Source: Clostridia bacterium (GTDB lineage: Bacteria > Bacillota_E > RBS10-35 > JAJYVN01). From it: a stretch of DNA of 18,181 nt. This document shows positions 9,914-15,977 of this stretch, in pieces (the stretch's first letter is position 1; each line of letters starts with the position of its first letter). The notes beneath the pieces were generated by a model that was not told the DNA's origin, did no database searches, and saw only the letters and a list, made by a program, of their open reading frames with translations. Location of the stretch: NCBI GenBank assembly GCA_027335515.1, contig DAHWHT010000308.1, forward strand, positions 1 to 18,181, read 5' to 3'. A program made the position numbers and the translations under genes.

Positions 9914-11044
9914 CTAGAGTCGGTCGGGCGGCCAAACGGGCAGGGGAGACACCAGGGGCGTCAGCCAGTCGCGAAACGTGTCACCCAGATCCAGCAGTTC
10001 GGGCGGCAGGGGGCGATCCCTGCCGGCGACGTCGGCAAGTGGCGTCTCCACGGGGTCCGGACCCTCGACGGCGCTGGCGCCGCTGGTCCGATCCGCCCAG
10101 CCCACCATGAAGCCGCCACGGCCGGCAAGCACCGCCCGCGCGGCGGCGCGGCCGAGGGCTTCGGCCTCGGCGCGGTCGGACGATGTCGCCGCGGCGCTCA
10201 GGCAGCGCGGCAGGAAGCCAAGGCTCTCGGCCCGCACCCGCAGCCCCAGGGCTGCCCGCAGCCGGCCGGCCAGTTCCGCCGCGGCCCCGCCCAGCACCCG
10301 GGTGCGGCCGCTGGCGTCCGTGGGCTGCAGCCCGAGGGGGACGCCGGCGCGGTCGCGCACACCCTCGCCGACGACCACCAGCACGCTGCCGTCCCGGCGA
10401 TGGTGGTCCGCCACCTCCTGACAGAGGCCTTCGGGGTCCACCGTCCGCTCGGGCAGCAGCACGATCTGCGGCAGGTCGCCCGGGTGGCGGCGGGCCAGCG
10501 AGGCGGCGGCGGTGAGCCAGCCGGCGTCGCGGCCCATCACCTCGATCAGACGGACATCCTCGAAGCCGGCCATGGCCCGCAGATCGGTCGCCAAGTCCCG
10601 CACCGCGGTGAGGACGAAACGGGCGGCGCTCGGGTAGCCGGGGGCGTGGTCGGTGCCCCGGAGGTCGTTGTCGATGGTCTTGGGCACGCCGACGACCGGC
10701 AGGCGACCCTCGCCGACCGCGGCCAGCCGCTGGGCCAAGGCCATGGTGCCGTTGCCGCCGATCAGCACCGCGGCGTCCACCTGGGAAGCCACTCGCGCCA
10801 GGCGCGCGTCGTCCTGCGCATCCGGGCGGTGCCGCCCGCTTCCCAGGGCGGCGCCCGGGGTGGTGCGCAACCACGCGGGCGGCGGGCCGCTCAGGGGTAT
10901 CAGGTTGCCGGCGAGCAGTCCCTGACCACCGCCGCGCACGCCCAGTGCGGTCACGCCCGGACGGGCCAGCCCCTCCAGAACTCCGTAGAGGGAGGCGTTG
11001 AGCACGGCCGTCGGGCCGCCGAACTGTCCAACGAGCACGCGCAC
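9914..11044 (-). CDS. 6-phosphofructokinase family protein, GGPT-type (phosphoryl donor uncertain)
   Basis: A 376-residue PfkA-superfamily kinase that phosphorylates fructose 6-phosphate at C1. Motifs: GGPTAVLNASLYGV at 9-22, GGNGTM at 96-101, PKTIDNDL at 121-128, VMGRDAGW at 169-176 and a late PEG-like segment. GGPT and PKTIDND are typical of pyrophosphate-type enzymes. The donor loop, however, has Gly at the position where PPi enzymes usually have Asp (GGDD/GGND), so PPi versus ATP is open. The frame is open up to 11401, but that extra part is Arg/Pro-rich and unlike the family. GTG 11044, with GGGGGTGG upstream and the first strand right after it, is the chosen start. It is the first gene of the minus-strand operon. 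Confidence 0.87.
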   Translation of the reverse strand: MRVLVGQFGGPTAVLNASLYGVLEGLARPGVTALGVRGGGQGLLAGNLIPLSGPPPAWLRTTPGAALGSGRHRPDAQDDARLARVASQVDAAVLIGGNGTMALAQRLAAVGEGRLPVVGVPKTIDNDLRGTDHAPGYPSAARFVLTAVRDLATDLRAMAGFEDVRLIEVMGRDAGWLTAAASLARRHPGDLPQIVLLPERTVDPEGLCQEVADHHRRDGSVLVVVGEGVRDRAGVPLGLQPTDASGRTRVLGGAAAELAGRLRAALGLRVRAESLGFLPRCLSAAATSSDRAEAEALGRAAARAVLAGRGGFMVGWADRTSGASAVEGPDPVETPLADVAGRDRPLPPELLDLGDTFRDWLTPLVSPLPVWPPDRL

Positions 11045-11558
11045 GCCCCGCCACCCCCAGGTATCGATCGCCTTCCCGGCCAGACGGCCCGCCCGCCCGT
11101 CGCGCGGCCCGCGCCATGGGCCCTGGGCCCATTGGGCGCGCCACTCCCGGGGTGCGGCGCAGGCACCCCCGGCCCCTGCCGTACCCCGCGGTCTGGGGGG
11201 CGAGGCCGATACGCCGCCCGGTCGTTGGGGCTGCGGCGAACCCGGCGGGGCCTCGGCGGGGGCGGTCTCCGTCTGCCGCGGGCGGGTGGGAAGACACCGA
11301 CGACCGTGGTGGTCGGGAGCGGCACCGTTGCGATCACAGTATTTCCCTGTCCCCCCCTGGTGTTCCTTCCGCCGTGCCGCCGCCGTTTGCCTCCGCTTCA
11401 AAAGGCGCCCGGCACGCCGCCGCCGCGTCGGCCCGGAGAAACGATTCTACCCAGGCGCAGCCCGTCGTCTTGGCGAAAGTCCGGTCCGACAGCGGTCGGG
11501 GTGCCGCTACCCGGCGGCAGAGCCCAGAGTTGGCCGAAACGAGAGGGACGATGGCGGG
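11045..11558. other. Divergent intergenic region between the phosphofructokinase operon and the acetyltransferase
   Basis: About 510 bp between two divergent starts. Several frames are open, but their products are Arg/Pro-rich and match no family. The stretch must hold promoters for the minus-strand operon and the plus-strand acetyltransferase, and a less GC-rich patch around 11325-11350 is the likeliest place. I see no -35/-10 pair good enough to mark. Confidence 0.4.
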
Positions 11559-12596
11559 ATGACGGATACCGATGGGCCGCGGGGTACGCGGGCGGACGAA
11601 CTGGCGGCGGTCGTCGCCCTTGCCGACGCCGTTTTCAAGCAAGGCATGGGGCCGCAGTTTCCGACGCTGTTTTGCGCCGAAAACGGCGACGGGCTGCGCA
11701 CCTTTTGGCGCGACGGCCAGCCGGTCGCCCTGGTGGGGGTGTGGCGTGGAAGGGTCGTCGTCGATGGCCGCGAGGCCGCCGCGGCCCACATCGGGGCCGT
11801 GTGCACCCGGCCGGAGCACCGCGGCCAGGGGCTGGCGACGCGGCTGTTGCTGGATGCCCTGGAGGGGTTGCGCGGTGAGGGCACGGCCCTGGCACTGATT
11901 TCGGGGGGGCGCGGGCTGTATCGCCGGCTGGGGGCAGAGTCGTTTGGCACGCTGCTGCGCTGTCGCGTGGATGCGGCCGCCCTGGCCCGGGTCCCGGGCG
12001 GGCCGGTGGAGGTGTCCGTGGCGACCGGGGTCGAGCCGATCGCGGCGTTGCAGGCCGTCGAGCCCGTTCGCTACGTGCGCAGCGCCGACGACTGGATCCG
12101 TCTGGCGGCCGCCAAGGGCTACGTGCCTGCGGGCCGGGGTCGGTCGGCCGCCCTGGTGCGTCGGCCCGGGGCGGCGTCTCCGTCCGCGTACCTGCTTTTG
12201 GGCCGGGTGCGTCGGCCCGAGGCGCCGCAGACCGGGCCGGGCGTGCTGCCCGTCGACGAGTTCGGGGGGGACCGGGACGCGCTGTGGGACGCCCTGCCGG
12301 AGGTCCTGGCCGCGTCCGGGGCCGAGGTGGCCGAGCTGACCGCGCAGCCCGGGGACGACGCCCTGGGGGCCCGGTGCCGCGCCGCAGGCGTCGCGATGGA
12401 GGGCCGCCGCCATCAGGGGACGGCCCTGGTCTTGGATCCGGATGCCTTCGCCCGCGTGGCCGGCATCGCCACGGAGCCCGGGCCCTGGCCGCCGCTCGGC
12501 ACCGACGCGGCGGGGCGGCGGGCGGCGGACCTGCTGGCGCGGGGGTTTGCCGCCGGTCTGCGGTGGCCGCGCACCGACGGCCTCAACTACATCTGA
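11559..12596 (+). CDS. GNAT-family N-acetyltransferase (Eis-like two-domain layout)
   Basis: A 345-residue acetyltransferase. The acetyl-CoA pyrophosphate loop is RGQGLATR starting at Arg88, preceded by the IGAVCTRPEHRG strand-loop; ISGGRGLYRRLGAESFG is the usual end of the GNAT core. About 190 further residues form a second domain, as in larger Eis-like or tandem GNATs. The substrate is unknown. ATG 11559 follows GAGAGGGA (11541-11548). The end of the gene from residue 237, together with the following intergenic DNA, is duplicated 3.1 kb downstream at 15351; this copy is the complete one. In the ancestral arrangement it was followed directly by the amidase gene. Confidence 0.85.
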   Translation: MTDTDGPRGTRADELAAVVALADAVFKQGMGPQFPTLFCAENGDGLRTFWRDGQPVALVGVWRGRVVVDGREAAAAHIGAVCTRPEHRGQGLATRLLLDALEGLRGEGTALALISGGRGLYRRLGAESFGTLLRCRVDAAALARVPGGPVEVSVATGVEPIAALQAVEPVRYVRSADDWIRLAAAKGYVPAGRGRSAALVRRPGAASPSAYLLLGRVRRPEAPQTGPGVLPVDEFGGDRDALWDALPEVLAASGAEVAELTAQPGDDALGARCRAAGVAMEGRRHQGTALVLDPDAFARVAGIATEPGPWPPLGTDAAGRRAADLLARGFAAGLRWPRTDGLNYI

Positions 12597-12880
12597 ACCG
12601 CCCGGGGTGGCCGGGCCGCGCCGGCATCGGGTTGGGGCACCCCGGTGCAGGTGATTTGGGCCGCCGGGGTGTCCGAACTCCGGCGCCCGGCCGCCCCCTG
12701 GTGCCCGCATGCCGCAGGCGGGGGGCGGCGTCTGGCGAACCTCAGCGGCATGGAGGTCCACGACGCCGGGATCGCGGAGTTGCAGGCGGCGATGTGCGGC
12801 GGACGCCTGAGCGCCGCAGAACTCGCCGGATACTGCCTGGACCGCATCGCCAGGCTTGACCGGTCGGGCCCCCGCCTGGG
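12267..12880 (+). repeat. Long direct repeat, left copy (acetyltransferase 3' end plus amidase 5' end)
   Basis: A 614-bp segment holding the last 109 codons of the acetyltransferase gene, the 153-bp intergenic region and the first 44 codons of the amidase gene. It recurs in the same orientation at 15351-15977. Aligned by hand, the copies differ by about a dozen substitutions, a 2-nt insertion, a 7-nt deletion and an 18-nt insertion in the right copy. Similarity stops sharply at both ends: after CCTGGG on the right, and before GGGGACCGG on the left. Confidence 0.95.
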
Positions 12881-12977
12881 TGGAGGCGTACGGGCTTTTT
12901 GGCTACGTTGCGAACCACATACGTGTCCGCGAGCCAGCGCCGGCCTCGCCCCGGCCAGGGAGTGGCGGGCACGGTAG
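12750..12977 (+). pseudogene. Truncated 5' fragment of the amidase gene
   Basis: The ATG at 12750 begins the same protein as the full amidase at 15847 (MEVHDAGIAELQAAM here, MEIHDAG there). Homology ends after residue 44 (GPRLG), where the left repeat ends at 12880. The frame then runs through unrelated Arg-rich sequence to a stop at 12977. All catalytic residues (Lys, cis-Ser, Ser) are absent, so no amidase can be made from it. It is the inner, broken copy at the left junction of the insertion. Confidence 0.9.
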
Positions 12978-13065
12978 GCTGACCCGTCAGGGCGGCCCCT
13001 CCCTACCGTACAGGGGCGGCCTGCCGCCCCGGACCGTGCCCGTGGAGGCTCTCGCGGACACGTAT
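12919..13065. repeat. Nested inverted-repeat cluster with 15-bp perfect terminal arms
   Basis: The outer arms ATACGTGTCCGCGAG (12919-12933) and CTCGCGGACACGTAT (13051-13065) are perfect reverse complements. Inside lie CGGGCACGGT (12966-12975) and ACCGTGCCCG (13033-13042), also perfect. A competing pair ACGGTAGG (12971-12978)/CCTACCGT (13002-13009) and a hairpin GGGGCGG-CCTG-CCGCCCC (13013-13030) are present too. The pairings at 12971-12978 are mutually exclusive. It could be a MITE-like element, an IS terminus pair or a structured RNA; nothing in the sequence decides between these. Confidence 0.75.
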
Positions 13066-13123
13066 CGTGCGCGGATCACGGCCAAACACTGCGCGCGCGC
13101 CTACCACGGGCGAGGCATCCACC

Positions 13124-13639
13124 TCACAGCAACTTGTCGCAGTCTACGGGAATCCGTAATGTCCACTCCGGCCCAACGCGCACGGTTTTCCCGTACTCGA
13201 CCATCGGGTGCCACGTAGTCTTGTCGAGCTTGTCTACGACGAAATACCGGCCAGCAAAAACCACGATAAGCCTGGTGTCGTCCACAAAGTGGTTGTAAAA
13301 GTCCTCAGTCATATTTTGTGCGATGGCTTCGGCCAAGGCTACCATCGATGCGGCCGCGACGGTGACCAGACGTCGACTCCACACAGGATACGGATCACCA
13401 GGGGGCGGTAGAACGTCGGATTCCTTGACGATGGTCACTCGGTTGTCGAGCACACTTTGGTCCTTGAGACTCTCAAGAATGATGACACCCAAGAAATCAC
13501 GAGAGGAACTCACTCGCCACCATCCATTAGGGAGCGTCTGTCCGAACAATACCACGTGGGTTGCCAACAAGGGCAGACGTACCGAGTCCCTGGCTGAGGC
13601 CAACGCTTGCTCGGAACCGGTCTGTGAGTTCTGGGACAC
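13124..13639 (-). CDS. Hypothetical protein in lower-GC DNA
   Basis: A 171-residue frame that I do not recognise. Unlike the Arg/Pro-rich shadow frames elsewhere, its composition is that of a globular protein: alternating hydrophobic strands (THVVLFGQ, FLGVIILESL, RLIVVFAGRYFVVDKLD), a central helix (VTVAAASMVALAEAIAQ), a Trp pair (GWWRVSS) and few low-complexity runs. It has no signal peptide or membrane span. The underlying DNA is visibly less GC-rich than the rest of the window, which points to recent acquisition. The GTG start at 13639 has no clear ribosome binding site, and the gene may have lost its true 5' end when the neighbouring transposase decayed. The opposite strand is also open but gives a basic, unstructured product. 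Confidence 0.55.
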   Translation of the reverse strand: MSQNSQTGSEQALASARDSVRLPLLATHVVLFGQTLPNGWWRVSSSRDFLGVIILESLKDQSVLDNRVTIVKESDVLPPPGDPYPVWSRRLVTVAAASMVALAEAIAQNMTEDFYNHFVDDTRLIVVFAGRYFVVDKLDKTTWHPMVEYGKTVRVGPEWTLRIPVDCDKLL

Positions 13640-13725
13640 CCGCGATCGCCAGATGAGGGACCAACAACATCGTGGGGGCAGGGACCAGGGGGCGAGAATC
13701 GCGGGGTAGTCCCAGAACCTGTGGA

Positions 13726-14270
13726 TTTTGAGGAAGGGAGGGCCTGGCCACGGGGGCTCCGTCTGCCCGCAGGCCCTGGCGGACCCGTTGCAGCAAGTCG
13801 TCGGCGCGGCCTTGCGTCAGGGCGCGTCCAAGGGAGGCGTGGCGCAGCCGGTCCCGCGTACCGCGGCAAAGCAGACCTCCGGGACACCGATCGCCCCTGC
13901 CCCTCCCGGGGTGGCGCTCCGGGCCGTGCGGTCGCTGGACCTGGCCGGCCGGTCGTGGCCGCTGGTCTGGTTGGCCTCGGCAGCGGCGGACGCACAGAGG
14001 GTCACGCTCGCGCTGGGCGTGCGGGGTGACGGATCCAAGAAGGTCATCGGCCTGTGGTCCGGGTCCGCCGGGGAGCAGCGTCTGGCGCAGACGGCGACCG
14101 CCGATCTGTGGGCACGAGGGCTGAACCGCGCGCTTGCTGGTTGGCGGTGACCGGGGGCGAGCGCGCACTCGGCCAGACGCTGGCGCACCGCTGCGGCGGG
14201 CGACTCGCGCTGGGCCACTGCCAACGCGAGGTCGGTGCTGCCGTGCTCGCGTACCTGCCAGCCCCCGCGC
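13726..14270 (+). pseudogene. Decayed IS256-type (mutator-like) transposase remnant
   Basis: Two frames together resemble the core of an IS256-type transposase. In the first, TLALGVRGDGSKKVIGLWSG matches the usual pattern ALGVdedGrKevLGLweGsTEN, followed by LWARGLN (usually LveRGLd). After a frame change near 14115-14140 the second frame reads VTGGERALGQTL, ALGHCQREVGAAVLAYLP, matching the family's VldGgKALr...RCqvHKrrNVlaYLP. The catalytic Asp strands and the HK pair are eroded, and no single frame covers the gene. It ends at a 30-bp perfect palindrome. This is a by-eye family match; the frameshift and missing ends make it non-functional. Confidence 0.55.
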
Positions 14271-14283
14271 GGGGGCTGGCAGG
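14254..14283. repeat. Perfect 30-bp palindrome
   Basis: CCTGCCAGCCCCCGC is followed at once by its exact reverse complement, with no loop. As RNA it gives a hairpin of about 13 bp with a GCGC loop. No T-run follows, so it is a poor intrinsic terminator. It lies at the point where the transposase similarity ends. Confidence 0.95.
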
Positions 14284-14449
14284 CGTTGTGGACGTTGTAG
14301 CGGCGCGGGGCGCGGCGTCGGTGCTTGGCCGCCGAAGTCCGCAAACGCCGGGTGGTGATCCCGCCGCTTGCCCACGCTTCCCTGGCCGCGGCGGCGGCGC
14401 TGGGTGTGGCCCCGCAGCGGCCCCGACGCCTACATCTCCCACGCCTGCA
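14284..14449. other. Unassigned stretch between transposase remnant and dsrE-like gene
   Basis: GC-rich and open in several frames, but nothing recognisable. It is probably further decay of the IS256-type element or the 3' flank of the dsrE-like gene. Confidence 0.3.
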
Positions 14450-14866
14450 TCAGAACGTCATGGTGAGGTCGGCGGGGGCCGCATACTCGTGCAGGAAGGT
14501 GGTGGCACCGATGACGCCATCGCACAGCGAGTCGGTGGCCTCGGCGGTGACGCCGAAGATCTGGGCGGCAAGGCTGCAGACCCAGAAGTGCACGTGCTCG
14601 GATTCATGAACATTGAGGAGCAGTGCCCCGAGGTCCTTGGGCAATCCAGCGGCGGCGACCTGATCCTTCAGCCAGCCGTCCTGATCGGCGTGGGCGGACG
14701 CCACGCGGGCGCGCGCAGCCTCGCCGGGCAGGAGCAACCGGGCGGCCCAGTTCACAAAGAGCAGGTCTACCGTAGTGCCAGAGGCGGCAGCAAGCCACGC
14801 GAAGGCGAGCGGCGTCAGTACTCGGTCGTAGGCATCCTCACGGACAATGATCGCGAGCTTCTTCAT
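14450..14866 (-). CDS. DsrE/DsrF-like family protein (sulfur relay)
   Basis: A 138-residue protein of the DsrE/F fold, similar to the DsrE-type sulfur carriers found beside TusA. The opening MKKLAIIVREDAYDRVLTPLAFA, the LLFVNWAARLL strand and CSLAAQIFGV around Cys97 are typical; Cys97 is the candidate persulfide-bearing residue. Cys115 is a second cysteine, in the block DSLCDGVIGA. Such proteins accept sulfane sulfur from TusA or rhodanese and pass it on in the cytoplasm. GGAGG at 14877-14881 precedes the ATG by 10 nt, inside the upstream tusA gene, and the two genes share an ATGA overlap, so they are coupled. The gene looks intact despite lying among mobile-element debris. Confidence 0.85.
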   Translation of the reverse strand: MKKLAIIVREDAYDRVLTPLAFAWLAAASGTTVDLLFVNWAARLLLPGEAARARVASAHADQDGWLKDQVAAAGLPKDLGALLLNVHESEHVHFWVCSLAAQIFGVTAEATDSLCDGVIGATTFLHEYAAPADLTMTF

Positions 14867-15117
14867 GGCGTCGATTCCTCCCCAGGTTGGCGGAGATAGA
14901 GACGAAAGGTATCCGTCGCGTCGTTTTCCTCGCCCAGCACCTCGACGCCAGCCGCGCTGGCCCAGGCGCGCAGGTCGCGCCGCGTGGCCGCGCCGGAAGC
15001 TCTAACGCACAGGATGCGTCCGGGGCCGATGAAGGCGAGTATGCGCTGGGCAGTGATGACCGGCATGACGCACGTGCCTCCGCTGAGATCAATCTGGCGG
15101 TCTGCGGCTAGCGACAT
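14863..15117 (-). CDS. TusA/SirA-family sulfur carrier protein with variant CVMP motif
   Basis: An 84-residue protein with the TusA layout: a DLSGGTC strand, an active-site Cys16 followed by MPVITAQRIL helix, a PGRILCVRA strand, a DLRAWASAAGVEVLGEE helix-strand and a FRLYLRQ end strand. Canonical TusA proteins carry CPxP; here the motif is Cys16-Val17-Met18-Pro19, so the first proline is replaced. Cys37 is a second cysteine. TusA takes persulfide sulfur from a cysteine desulfurase or rhodanese and hands it to DsrE-like partners; the coupled dsrE-like gene supports that role. AAGGAG (15127-15132) lies 9 nt before the ATG. No tRNA-thiolation or Hdr/Dsr genes are in view, so the pathway is not defined. 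Confidence 0.82.
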   Translation of the reverse strand: MSLAADRQIDLSGGTCVMPVITAQRILAFIGPGRILCVRASGAATRRDLRAWASAAGVEVLGEENDATDTFRLYLRQPGEESTP

Positions 15118-15350
15118 CAGCCGACGCTCCTTCTTGAAACCATATCCGTTATCCCGCCTTGATTGTGGGTGTTTGATGGGGTCCCCACTACTGCTACTCG
15201 GACGGCAAGCCAGGGCCGAATGGACCCAAAGGGATGCGGCCGTAGCTGTGGTCCGCGGATCTATGAGCCTGCCCCCCAGCGGAGGGCCTCGGCGCTCCGT
15301 TTGGGTTCAGCCTCTGCCCCATGATGGTGGAAGACGGTCGCCGCGCAAGC
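15118..15350. other. Upstream region of the tusA-dsrE pair, right end of the insert
   Basis: No gene is recognised. The part next to tusA (15121-15190) is less GC-rich than its surroundings and should contain the promoter of the pair on the minus strand. GATAAC and GATATG in the minus-strand reading are possible -10 boxes, but no good -35 accompanies them. The right edge is the start of the right direct repeat. Confidence 0.35.
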
Positions 15351-15675
15351 GGGGACCGGGACGCGCTGTGGGACGCCCTGCCGGAGGTCCTGGCCGCGTC
15401 GGGGGCCGAGGTGGCCGAGAGCTGATCGCGCAGCCCGGGGACGACGCCCTGGGGGCCCGGTGCCGCGCCGCAGGCGTCGCGATGGAGGGCCGCCGCCATC
15501 AGGGGACGGCCCTGGTCTTGGATCCGGATGCCTTGGCCCGCGTGGCCGGCATCGCCACGGAGCCCGGGCCCTGGCCGCCGCTCGGCACCGACGCGGCGGG
15601 GCGGCGGACCTGCTGGCGCGGGGGTTTGCCGCCGGTCTGCGGTGGCCGCGCACCAACGGCCTCAACTACATCTGA
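15351..15675 (+). pseudogene. Broken 3' fragment of the acetyltransferase gene
   Basis: This is the duplicated C-terminal part of the acetyltransferase, without start, GNAT core or acetyl-CoA loop. A 2-nt insertion after the sequence for AEVAE brings TGA into frame at 15422-15424, and a 7-nt deletion shifts the frame again. The original C-terminal LNYI and stop are still readable at the end. It is the non-functional inner copy and shows relaxed selection. Confidence 0.9.
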
Positions 15676-15977
15676 ACCGCCTGGGGTGGCCGGGCCGCGC
15701 CGGCGTCGGGTTGGGGCACCCCGGCGCAGGGGATTTGGGCCGCCGGGGTGTCCGAACTCCGGCGGGCCGCGGCATCCCGGCGCCCGGCCGCCCCCTGGTG
15801 CCCGCATACCGCAGGCGGGGGGCGGCGTCTGGCGAACCTCCGCGGCATGGAGATCCACGACGCCGGGATCGCGGAGTTGCAGGCGGCGATGTGCGGCGGA
15901 CGCCTGAGCGCCGCAGAACTCGCCGGATACTGCCTGGACCGCATCGCCAGGCTTGATCGGTCGGGCCCCCGCCTGGG
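15351..15977 (+). repeat. Long direct repeat, right copy
   Basis: The 627-bp partner of 12267-12880. It differs by an AG insertion near 15419-15421, a 7-nt loss in the GCGGCGG-rich stretch near 15600, and an 18-nt insertion around 15765-15782, plus about a dozen substitutions. The first two indels fall in the broken acetyltransferase tail and the third upstream of the amidase ATG; the amidase coding part is free of indels. Confidence 0.95.

Larger units (their letters stand above)
12881..15350. mobile_element. About 2.5-kb inserted segment between the long direct repeats
   Basis: This DNA separates the two copies of the acetyltransferase-amidase junction. It holds an inverted-repeat structure, a lower-GC orphan gene, a decayed IS256-type transposase, a tusA-dsrE pair and about 230 bp with nothing recognised. 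No integrase, recombinase or replication gene is present inside it. Its origin by integration is inferred from the flanking repeats, not from any encoded mobility function. Confidence 0.7.

Noticed and set aside
11116..11562. Small plus-strand frame in the divergent intergenic region
   Set aside because: Pro/Arg/Ala-rich, no domain and no ribosome binding site; the true acetyltransferase start overlaps its end.
9107..11878. A 923-codon open frame on the plus strand opposite the phosphofructokinase-aldolase operon
   Set aside because: Composition is low-complexity Arg/Gly/Pro/His with no motif; it mirrors real genes on the other strand, as expected in GC-rich DNA.
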